Below, in pieces: positions 1 to 7,120 of a stretch of 64,000 nucleotides of DNA. Both the position numbers and the translations under genes were made by a program. The stretch covers positions 4,278,001 through 4,342,000 of the forward strand of contig LR782234.1 of assembly GCA_902825215.1 (NCBI GenBank). The letters are read 5' to 3'. The notes below the pieces were generated by a model. The model did no database searches. It saw nothing but the letters and a program-made list of their open reading frames with translations, and had not been told where the DNA came from. Every line of letters begins with the position of its first letter. Position 1 is the stretch's first letter. The stretch is from Pseudomonas fluorescens (GTDB lineage: Bacteria; Pseudomonadota; Gammaproteobacteria; Pseudomonadales; Pseudomonadaceae).

Positions 1-653
1 ACCGCATCATTGCGCCTGTTTCCGTTAGCCAGGCCCATAGCCTGGCCAATGTGCGTCGCACGCCGATGGAGATGGTCGAAGAGCTGGCCAAGATGTGCCA
101 ATTGCGCGACGAGTTGGGCTTGGACAAAGTCCAAATCATTGCAGGAATGTCGGTTGCCTTCGGCTGCACCCGGCAGGGTGAAGTGCCATTGAGCGACCTA
201 TGCGAATTGACTCGCCATGTTTTGGAGGCCGGTTGCAATCTGGTTTCGCTCGGCGACACTACTGGGTACGCCAATCCTGGCCAAGTCGCCACCACCTTAC
301 AGGCCGTTCGCGCCATCGCTGGCGACAAACTCAGGGCTGCGCATTTTCATGACACGCGAGGCTTGGCACTCGCCAATAGCTTGGTGGCAGTTCAGCAAGG
401 CATTACCGAACTAGATTCTTCGCTGGCCGGGTTGGGTGGCTGCCCATTCGCACCGGGCGCGTCAGGCAACACCGTAACCGAAGACTTGGTATTCATGCTG
501 CAAAGCATGGGCTACGCCACAGGCATCGACCTTGCTGCATTGATCGCCTCAAGGGACGTGCTTCGTGATGCGTTGCCAGACGAAACCCTCTACGGCTGCA
601 TTGCACGCGCTGGTTTGCCACTCAATTACACGCCAGTTGCCAATCGCACCTGA
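1..653 (+). CDS. Hydroxymethylglutaryl-CoA lyase family protein, 5' end outside window
   Basis: Partial gene: the reading frame is already open at base 3, so the N-terminal third lies outside the window. The family is a TIM-barrel aldolase that cleaves 3-hydroxy-3-methylglutaryl-CoA (or the related citramalyl-CoA) to acetyl-CoA and an oxo acid with a divalent metal. Visible signatures are the metal-binding HFHDTRG segment and the C-terminal loop GGCPFAPGASGN, whose cysteine is the conserved active-site residue. It is followed after 24 bases by a CoA-transferase on the same strand, which suggests activation of a free acid before cleavage. The family is clear; substrate identity (HMG versus citramalate) is inference. 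Confidence 0.9.
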   Translation, partial: RIIAPVSVSQAHSLANVRRTPMEMVEELAKMCQLRDELGLDKVQIIAGMSVAFGCTRQGEVPLSDLCELTRHVLEAGCNLVSLGDTTGYANPGQVATTLQAVRAIAGDKLRAAHFHDTRGLALANSLVAVQQGITELDSSLAGLGGCPFAPGASGNTVTEDLVFMLQSMGYATGIDLAALIASRDVLRDALPDETLYGCIARAGLPLNYTPVANRT

Positions 654-677
654 GCTTGTACAAGCGAGGAAACAACA

Positions 678-1868
678 ATGTCCAGACTTCCATTGGACGG
701 TATTCGTGTCGTCGAGATTTCTCATATGGTCATGGGCCCGACTTGCGGGATGATTCTTGGTGATCTCGGTGCAGAGGTTATTAAGATCGAGCCAACACGC
801 GGTGACGGTACACGCCGTTTGCTAGGCGCCGGTGCCGGATTTTTTCGAACCTTCAATCGCAACAAGCAATGCATCGCAATCGACGTCAATACCCCGCAAG
901 GTCGTGACGCCGTTTTGGAGCTTATCGACACAGCTGACGTCTTTATCGAAAACTTCAAACCCGGTCGTATGCAGGAACTAGGTTTTGATTACGCAGCGGT
1001 TCGGGCGCGTAACCCGCGCATCATCTATGCCTCGCATAAAGGCTTTCTCAACGGCCCGTATGACAATCGTCTAGCGCTCGATGAAGTCGTGCAAATGATG
1101 GCAGGGCTGGCTTACATGACCGGCCCGGTTGGAAGACCTTTGCGTGCCGGTAGTTCGGTGAACGACATCATGGGTGGCATGTTCGGAGCAATCGGCGTGC
1201 TTGCCGCCCTGAATGATCGAAATATCACCGGCGTCGGACGAGAGGTGCAAAGCGCTCTCTATGAAAATTGCGTATTGCTGGCCGCTCAGCATATGCAGCA
1301 ATACGCCGTCACAGGCCAGGCTGCTGCACCCATGCCGAATCGCATCAGCGCTTGGGCGATCTATGACGTGTTCGAGTTTGCCAACGGAGAGCAGATGTTC
1401 GTGGCGGCTACTGGTGAAGGCCAATGGAACGCGTTATGCCAGTTGCTGGGCCAGACCGCATTGCTGGACGACCAAAGCCTTGCCACTAACAACGAGCGCG
1501 TCCTACAGCGGCCACGGTTGCTGGCGCACTTGAGTCAAGTCTTTGCCACCATGGACGCTCAAGCGCTGGCACTCGAGTTAGAGGCACACAGCATTCCATT
1601 TGCCCCGATTCGCCGCCCAGAAGAGCTGTTTGAGGATCCTCACCTGCTGCAAAGCGGTGGCTTGGCGAACCTTGAACTGGAGGACGGATCGACCACCGCG
1701 ATGCCGTTACTGCCACTGTCTCTGGATGGCGAGCGCCTACACCCGCGCCGGTCGATCCCACGCATCGGTGAACACACGCAAAAAGTGATGCGGGAACTAG
1801 GTTATAGCGACGCACACATTGCTGAGTTGTGCGCAGCCGGTGTTCTCAAAACTGACGTTCGAGCCTGA
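678..1868 (+). CDS. Family III CoA-transferase (CaiB/BaiF type)
   Basis: 396 residues, normal length for the CaiB/BaiF family, which moves CoA between carboxylic acids through an aspartyl-CoA anhydride. The N-terminal LPLDGIRVVEISH opening, GDLGAEVIKIEPTRGDGTR, the NRNKQ segment and FIENFKPGRM are family hallmarks. The start is set by a GAGG Shine-Dalgarno in front of ATG 678. It sits between a lyase that needs a CoA thioester and a gamma-carbonic-anhydrase-fold protein, so it probably loads CoA on the substrate of the lyase. Donor and acceptor acids cannot be read from sequence. Confidence 0.93.
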   Translation: MSRLPLDGIRVVEISHMVMGPTCGMILGDLGAEVIKIEPTRGDGTRRLLGAGAGFFRTFNRNKQCIAIDVNTPQGRDAVLELIDTADVFIENFKPGRMQELGFDYAAVRARNPRIIYASHKGFLNGPYDNRLALDEVVQMMAGLAYMTGPVGRPLRAGSSVNDIMGGMFGAIGVLAALNDRNITGVGREVQSALYENCVLLAAQHMQQYAVTGQAAAPMPNRISAWAIYDVFEFANGEQMFVAATGEGQWNALCQLLGQTALLDDQSLATNNERVLQRPRLLAHLSQVFATMDAQALALELEAHSIPFAPIRRPEELFEDPHLLQSGGLANLELEDGSTTAMPLLPLSLDGERLHPRRSIPRIGEHTQKVMRELGYSDAHIAELCAAGVLKTDVRA

Positions 1869-1877
1869 GGGTCTGCC

Positions 1878-2402
1878 ATGGCTATTTATCAATTCGACAC
1901 ACTCATGCCGCTCATTCATACCGAAACGTTCGTTGCAGAAGACGCGACTGTTATCGGCAATGTAACTCTTGAGCAGGGCGTCAGCGTCTGGCCTCAGGCC
2001 GTGCTGCGCGGCGATAACGAACCTATTCGCATTGGTCAGCACAGCAACGTTCAAGAGGGCGCGGTGCTCCATGCCGATCCGGGGTTTGCCCTAACGGTCG
2101 GCGCGGGAGTGACAATTGGTCATCAGGCGATGTTGCACGGATGCACCGTTGGCGATGGCGCCTTGATAGGGATTCAAGCGGTCGTTCTCAATGGCGCGGT
2201 GATCGGCAAGAACTGCCTTGTTGGCGCTGGGGCAATTGTGACCGAAGGCAAGGTGTTTCCTGACAACTCGCTAATCCTCGGCGCGCCAGCAAAGGTTGTG
2301 CGTGAACTCACACCTGAGGCGATTGCTGGTATGCAGAGTAACGCTCGCGATTACGTCACCAAGGGGCAGCTTTACAAAGATAAGTTGATTCGAATCGGTT
2401 AA
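1878..2402 (+). CDS. Gamma-carbonic-anhydrase-fold protein (PaaY/CaiE-like)
   Basis: 174 residues of left-handed beta-helix hexapeptide repeats. The zinc-ligand histidines of the gamma class are visible in the VLHAD and TIGHQAMLHG segments. Ten bases separate it from the CoA-transferase stop; the start has GAGGG upstream. Relatives in CoA pathways (PaaY in phenylacetate, CaiE in carnitine operons) act as, or are linked to, thioesterases that free CoA from stalled thioesters. Given its place between a CoA-transferase and a transporter, a CoA-salvage role is more likely than bulk CO2 hydration; this is inference from context. Confidence 0.88.
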   Translation: MAIYQFDTLMPLIHTETFVAEDATVIGNVTLEQGVSVWPQAVLRGDNEPIRIGQHSNVQEGAVLHADPGFALTVGAGVTIGHQAMLHGCTVGDGALIGIQAVVLNGAVIGKNCLVGAGAIVTEGKVFPDNSLILGAPAKVVRELTPEAIAGMQSNARDYVTKGQLYKDKLIRIG

Positions 2403-2468
2403 ATCCGTTGATCAACGTCCTTGAGGGCGTTGCTTCTCTCCAATAATTACAAGAATGGAGAAACACTC

Positions 2469-3785
2469 ATGGTTGCCATGACTGGCGATATTGCACTTGC
2501 GCGCAACGACGAAACAATTAACGAACTGCTCCTTTATCGGCGTGTCGCTTGGCGCATCATGCCGCTCGCCATAATCTGTTTTCTGTTTTCATATTTTGAC
2601 CGGATCAATATTAGCTTCGCCAAAACCCAAATGCAGCACGAGCTGGGTCTGAGCGACGCTGCCTATGGTCTGGCCGCAAGTATGTTTTTCTTCGGCTACG
2701 TTTTGTTCGAGGTGCCCAGCAGCCTGGGTCTCAAGCGCTACGGGGCACCTGCATGGATCTGCCGAATCATGGTGTCGTGGGGGCTGGCCACGGCTGCGTT
2801 GATGTTTGCATACACCCAATACACGCTTTATTTTCTTCGCTTTCTGATCGGAGTGATGGAGGCGGGCTTCGGCCCCGCGATATTGTTTTACTTGGCGTGC
2901 TGGTTCCCAAAAAAACACCTGGCGAAGATGAACGGCCTTTGGTTTTTGGCTGTGCCTCTAGCAGGCGCGTTAGGAGGGCCGGCGGCGGGAATTCTGCTCG
3001 GGACAATGGATGGCGTGCTCGGTCTCGCCGGTTGGCATTGGCTCTTTCTAATGTCGGGGTTGCCCTGTGTGGTGCTTGGTGTACTGGTTTTGTGGAAACT
3101 CGACCGCGATATTGAGTCCGCCAAATGGTTGACCCGAGGTGAGAAAGACCTATTAGCGGCCAATCTCGAAAGTGATAAAGCAAAACAAAAGCCGATATTG
3201 GGCTCACTGTGGCGCGTGTTGCTGACCAGAGAAGTGGCGATCATGGCCTTTATTTACTTCGTGATCAAAACCGCTTCTTACGGCCTTAATTTCTGGATGC
3301 CGCACCTAATTAAATCCTCCGGTATTCAAAGCCTGTTCTGGGTCGGCATGCTCTCGGCACTGCCCTATATTTTGGCGTGTATTGGGATGATCTGGATCAC
3401 TCGTCGTTCTGACCGCAGCGGAGAGCGTAAGATCTACCTGGTTTGGTGTCTGATGGCGGCTGCCATTGGCTACTTGCTGGCTTGCCTGTTCTCTGATTCG
3501 TCCTGGGCAATGATGGCCGCATTGATGCTGGCTACCGCCGGTACCTTCATAGCCATTCCGATATTTTGGACAATTCCACAATCAACGTTTTCGGGACTTG
3601 CCATCGCTACAGGGACAGCAGCGATCAACTCAATTGGGCAGCTCAGCGGGATGGTTGCGCCGGTCATGGTGGGTAAAATTAATGACGTAACCGGAAGCAC
3701 TTATATGGGGATGCTCTCTATCGCGCCGGTGATTCTGATTGCCTGCTTCGTAGTCATGCGCTGCGTCAAGAATCCCTCATCCTAA
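2469..3785 (+). CDS. MFS transporter, anion:cation symporter (ACS) family
   Basis: About 438 residues with roughly 12 hydrophobic segments. The first transmembrane region ends in FSYFDRINISFAK, typical of ACS-family carriers of organic anions such as tartrate, phthalate and glucarate. The frame is open further upstream, but ATG 2469 has GGAG eight bases ahead and is preferred over a TTG at 2421; ATG 2478 is a second possibility. As the last gene of the operon it most likely imports the carboxylic acid handled by the transferase and lyase. No terminator is seen after its stop. Confidence 0.92.
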   Translation: MVAMTGDIALARNDETINELLLYRRVAWRIMPLAIICFLFSYFDRINISFAKTQMQHELGLSDAAYGLAASMFFFGYVLFEVPSSLGLKRYGAPAWICRIMVSWGLATAALMFAYTQYTLYFLRFLIGVMEAGFGPAILFYLACWFPKKHLAKMNGLWFLAVPLAGALGGPAAGILLGTMDGVLGLAGWHWLFLMSGLPCVVLGVLVLWKLDRDIESAKWLTRGEKDLLAANLESDKAKQKPILGSLWRVLLTREVAIMAFIYFVIKTASYGLNFWMPHLIKSSGIQSLFWVGMLSALPYILACIGMIWITRRSDRSGERKIYLVWCLMAAAIGYLLACLFSDSSWAMMAALMLATAGTFIAIPIFWTIPQSTFSGLAIATGTAAINSIGQLSGMVAPVMVGKINDVTGSTYMGMLSIAPVILIACFVVMRCVKNPSS

Positions 3786-3910
3786 TGAGATCGCGACAAT
3801 CGGGACAGTGGAAAAACGACCGCAATGGCGCGAGCTTCATGGCTACAATGCGAGATCCAAGGGAATGCTGGCGCTTGGTTTGTAGAGAACACACAGAATG
3901 AAGTCTTTGC

Positions 3911-4129
3911 CTAAGAATGACGCAGACGCATGATGGCATCTGTGATGCCTTTAGCATTCTTGTCCAACGTCTCCATTGCCCCGATTGCGTTAGCGACTAC
4001 ATCATCCGCTCCGTTATCAAGGAGCCACTTAGTCACCTCTTCAATGGCTGCGCATATTGCGTGTTGGTTGTGCAGCAGCAGCGTGAGAGCGTCTGCTGTG
4101 GCTATATTCGCCTCAGAGTTATCTGGCAT
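3911..4129 (-). CDS. Small conserved-looking hypothetical protein
   Basis: 72 residues, starting MPDNSEANIATADAL. AGGAAG lies six bases before ATG 4129, which makes this start better than the longer frame from 4150. The protein is acidic and helical, with no membrane segment and no recognised domain. It lies downstream of the mvaU-like gene on the same strand, beyond that gene's terminator, so it must have its own promoter or rely on read-through. Function unknown; the good Shine-Dalgarno and compact frame argue that it is real. Confidence 0.6.
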   Translation of the reverse strand: MPDNSEANIATADALTLLLHNQHAICAAIEEVTKWLLDNGADDVVANAIGAMETLDKNAKGITDAIMRLRHS

Positions 4130-4176
4130 CGGTGTCTTCCTGATGATCAAGCTTATTCGAACCCAGTCTCAAAAAA

Positions 4177-4193
4177 GGGCCCCGACTGGGCCC
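4177..4193 (-). terminator. Rho-independent terminator of the mvaU-like gene
   Basis: A perfect GGGCCC/GGGCCC hairpin with a five-base loop, flanked by six A on the left and seven T on the right. It can stop transcription in both directions. It lies about 20 bases beyond the stop of the mvaU-like gene. Confidence 0.85.
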
Positions 4194-4214
4194 TTTTTTT
4201 CACTCAAAGCAAAC

Positions 4215-4580
4215 TCACTTGGTCAGCCAAGTCTCAACTGTCGCAGCGCCGTGCTCTGTTTTCCACTCTTTCAACGTCTTATGGTTGCCGCCTTTAGTTT
4301 CGACGACTTCACCTGTGTGAGGGTTTTTATAAACCTTCAACTGGCGAGGCTTGCGACTGCCCACTTTGGACTCGGCTACTGGAGCGCGACGACCTGCTTG
4401 TGGATCTAGCAGGTTGATCACGTCCTTGAGGCTGTAGCCGTATTTTGCGAGCAAATCACGCAGTTTGGTTTCAAATTCAATTTCTTTCTTGAGGCCTGCG
4501 TCGCCCTTGAGGGCTTCCAGTGCCTGAAGCTGTTCGGCGAGGTGTTTTTCAAGCTGGCGAAATTCTGCGAGTTTGGACAT
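4215..4580 (-). CDS. mvaU: MvaT/MvaU-family H-NS-like nucleoid protein
   Basis: 121 residues. The N-terminal half (about 1-55) is a charged coiled coil for dimerisation and higher-order assembly; the C-terminal half carries LKVYKNPHTGE and the KGGNHKTLKEWK segment that matches the AT-pincer DNA-binding element of this family. The opening MSKLAEFR resembles MvaU more than MvaT. MvaT/MvaU proteins bind AT-rich DNA and silence foreign genes. This copy stands at the edge of an AT-rich accessory stretch, so it could be the housekeeping MvaU or an island-borne paralogue; sequence alone does not decide. Confidence 0.88.
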   Translation of the reverse strand: MSKLAEFRQLEKHLAEQLQALEALKGDAGLKKEIEFETKLRDLLAKYGYSLKDVINLLDPQAGRRAPVAESKVGSRKPRQLKVYKNPHTGEVVETKGGNHKTLKEWKTEHGAATVETWLTK

Positions 4581-4649
4581 ATCGAACCTTTCTTCAATAT
4601 TAATGGAAAGTCAATTTAGCGTTTGTATATCGATACTGGAAAGAGCATT

Positions 4650-5270
4650 TCATTTCAAAACGAGCTTCATAGCGCTCGCCAAATTCGGATAGACAACCTC
4701 TAGCAGTTTCCCTGCAACCAGTGAGACCTCCACATCAGAAGCTCGTTTGATGCTAAGATCTGGCATGGCGCAAGTAAACATAGGCTCTTCCGGTGGTAGA
4801 TTATCCATTAAAAACCTAGCCTTGATAATTTGACCAGGATTTATATGGTCTGCTTTTATTCTACATGTCTCACCATCTTCCCGCTCTACCGCCCAATGAT
4901 AATCATACCCATCAGGAACATCTTCAAAATAGGCGGGGATGATGTATGTAGAGTCACGCGATTCTATTTTTATAGGGGGATTCAATATGGCAACATTACC
5001 ACTGTTTATTATATCAACCTCAAGAAAAACCAACTCATCGATAATATCACCCTTATACTTTATTTCGAGACTCTCAGCCTCTTTAAATATTTTATTATTT
5101 ACAAGTGAAGTAACTCTTATACGATACTGCAACTCTTTGCGCTGCATCGTTTTTCGTGAGTGAGCAGCAGAAACAAACCATGACAAAATGCCAATTATGA
5201 CCGTAGCCATTGCCCCCATTATACCGATAACATCAGACTGACTGAAGGTCGAAACTGTATCCGCTGGCAT
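4650..5270 (-). CDS. AT-rich hypothetical protein with one N-terminal membrane segment
   Basis: 206 residues. A hydrophobic helix at about 14-34 is followed by a basic stretch, so the bulk of the protein should be cytoplasmic. The rest alternates beta strands and loops with no recognised motif. TTGGAG sits six bases before ATG 5270. Base composition is clearly more AT-rich than the surrounding core genes, pointing to horizontal acquisition. It lies next to an MvaU-like silencer gene, whose product would be expected to bind such DNA. No function assigned. Confidence 0.7.
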   Translation of the reverse strand: MPADTVSTFSQSDVIGIMGAMATVIIGILSWFVSAAHSRKTMQRKELQYRIRVTSLVNNKIFKEAESLEIKYKGDIIDELVFLEVDIINSGNVAILNPPIKIESRDSTYIIPAYFEDVPDGYDYHWAVEREDGETCRIKADHINPGQIIKARFLMDNLPPEEPMFTCAMPDLSIKRASDVEVSLVAGKLLEVVYPNLASAMKLVLK

Positions 5271-5616
5271 TAGAACTCCAATTGAATTAAAAACCTAAAT
5301 TATGACTTCACTTTATCCGTCAACCAAATATGCCAGACTTAGTAGCGCATCAATCCCCTGAAACTCTCTCCACTCAAATGCAATGCGAGCACGCTATCAA
5401 AAGGCCAGCTCCGCGTCTAGCATCAGCTCGATTGGTGGAGAAACCACCAACAAAAATAACCTCAAGATCTGAGCGTTTTGCGCCTTGGCAAGTTGTCTAA
5501 TAAACGAGCAGAGCAGTCGACTTTAAATAGTGGAAATGGAGGTAGGCTAGGTATTGAGGACTGAGTACCCCCAAGACTAGCCGATACTCCTTTTCTGTTA
5601 TCAGAGTTGCAGGAGG
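5271..5616. other. Gene-free AT-rich spacer
   Basis: I see no convincing gene here. It contains a short hairpin (TGGTGG, five-base loop, CCACCA) near 5434-5450 and a loose GGCTAG/CTAGCC inverted pair near 5546-5581, without a T run. It should include the promoter of the membrane protein encoded to its left. Confidence 0.5.
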
Positions 5617-5916
5617 CTATCGATGAGTATCCGCCTCCTCAGCCGGATAAAACTCGCCCTGCTTCCCTATCTCTTTTAGCCGTTCGCGCACGATCAGCTC
5701 AACGCTGACAACTGCGGCTTGATCGTCCGGGTCGATCAACTGCAAGCACAGGCGCCGGACATTCTGATCGTGGGTGCCCTCGCTCATCATCTCGTGGGTG
5801 AAGACTTGTTCGCCCCGCCATAGGCAAAGCTGGGTATGAGTCCCGCCAAGGCATATTTCGCTGATTGACCCAAGGTCGGTGGTAGCCAGTTGATCGACGG
5901 TGATTGTCTTATCCAT
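5617..5916 (-). CDS. Hypothetical protein, 99 residues
   Basis: The frame extends to 6003, but the internal ATG at 5916 gives the protein-like start MDKTITVDQLATTD with AAGG nine bases ahead, and the upstream extension is rich in Cys, Pro and Ser and looks non-coding. The product is acidic and soluble, with alternating strands and one C-terminal helix rich in Arg and Glu. No domain is recognised. It stands alone in the accessory region, just downstream of the umuC remnant and on the opposite strand. Confidence 0.55.
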   Translation of the reverse strand: MDKTITVDQLATTDLGSISEICLGGTHTQLCLWRGEQVFTHEMMSEGTHDQNVRRLCLQLIDPDDQAAVVSVELIVRERLKEIGKQGEFYPAEEADTHR

Positions 5917-6074
5917 TTCGCTGTACCTTACCAATGAGTAGGTACAAGTAGACTTACGGCACAGGGGGGGTGTTCCAAGCTTCGGCAGCTCATTCTTGTC
6001 CAATTCTGATCAAACACGCCCTGGATCGAGTTCGGAAAGTCGATGATTGAAGGTGGAGAGTATAAATATAGGAC

Positions 6075-6453
6075 GGGAACTCATTGGAAAAACCTTCCTA
6101 CTCAGCTCTGGTGGACTTGGCGTACCCGACCGACGACGGGCGACTCATGACGAAGGCAGCAACTGAAGCGGTATAGCCTCTTCCGTCCCGGCTACAAGCA
6201 GAGCAGTGCGGACGCGTTGCGGTTGGGTCTTCGACAGCCCGGCGAATTCGCTTATGACCTGTTTGCGCATCCGCGCAACCCGTAATGGCGGACGAGTTGA
6301 TAGGTGTGCTGGATAAGATCAATGGCCGCTGGTGAAAGGGAGTCCTCCGAGTAGCCAGCGTGCCAGCATCGCCTAGTTAGGCAATGCGGCGAGATCGATG
6401 AGTCAGAACTACCCGAAAAGTTCGATCAGCTCTGGGTAGTGAAAGCCAGATAG
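6075..6453 (+). pseudogene. Decayed C-terminal fragment of umuC (DNA polymerase V subunit)
   Basis: Conceptual translation in all three plus frames gives consecutive pieces of the UmuC/RulB C-terminus: YPTDDGRLMTKAATEAV (frame of base 6078), LFRPGYKQSSAD and LRQPGEFAYDLFAHP (frame of 6178), VLDKINGRW and KGVLRVASVPASP (frame of 6285, interrupted by TGA and TAG), MSQNY (frame of 6398) and FDQLWVVKA followed by TAG (frame of 6421). Order and spacing match the end of the palm/little-finger region plus the DUF4113-type tail. At least four frameshifts and two internal stops rule out function. The 5' part of umuC and umuD are not visible, so this is a relic left by a deletion or insertion. Confidence 0.85.
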
Positions 6454-6474
6454 CAGACTGGCCACCCGACTGGC

Positions 6475-6918
6475 TTAAGGGCGTCCCTGTATCGAAGACC
6501 TCAGGTACGCGACGAATCCGGCCCAGTTATGAGCCTCATATTTCTGCAGCATTTGTTTAGGAAGCTTGATTTGAGAAATCGTCCATTCAATGCACTCTCG
6601 CCATTCAGGCTCATCAAGAATCTGCCGCCCTGTGAAATATCGAACCTCGTCCTCGGTGGTGTTGTAGATCAAAAAAATACGGTCAAGATTTGCACTTACA
6701 GCAGATCGACTAAGACCTCGCGGATTGCTCCAGTTTTCGCCACTCTTGATCTGAACTTCGAAGTAGCGACCTTGGTGTCCAACGATTCCGTCAATCCCCT
6801 TGTCGTCAACCAGCGAGGGGAACACGTCAAACCCTTCGCCGAGCAAGTATCCCCAGATGGCGAATTCATTCCGTTTGCCGATTGCGAGCTTGTTTTTTAT
6901 TTCTATTTTCAACGTCAT
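6475..6918 (-). CDS. PD-(D/E)XK-like (DUF4365-type) protein
   Basis: 147 residues. The N-terminal helix with Glu18 (GKRNEFAIWGYLL), GID with Asp43, and FEVQIKSG with Gln56 and Lys58 reproduce the E, D, Q-x-K pattern of DUF4365-like members of the PD-(D/E)XK nuclease superfamily. No clear Shine-Dalgarno precedes ATG 6918. It lies downstream of the large helicase on the same strand (203 bases apart). It could be an accessory nuclease of that helicase or an independent cargo gene. Nuclease activity is inferred from motif only. Confidence 0.7.
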   Translation of the reverse strand: MTLKIEIKNKLAIGKRNEFAIWGYLLGEGFDVFPSLVDDKGIDGIVGHQGRYFEVQIKSGENWSNPRGLSRSAVSANLDRIFLIYNTTEDEVRYFTGRQILDEPEWRECIEWTISQIKLPKQMLQKYEAHNWAGFVAYLRSSIQGRP

Positions 6919-7120
6919 GTTGTTTACCGCACCTATCCAGTGGAAACGAACGCTCTCACCGCCAAACCTGAGTGATATGGAGGTGGAGCATTAATTTGAA
7001 ATGAAGGGCGGAAGGAATAATAGTGTATCGCTCAACCTCCTTGGCCGCCCAGCCGCTGCGCTTTTCTGCATTCCCGCACGTCGCCTGCAGATATTAGATT
7101 GTGACGAGCGAAGGCCCTAG

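Noticed and set aside
6098-6322. 74-codon minus-strand frame
   Set aside because: It is the opposite strand of the umuC relic and has no start signal or similarity.
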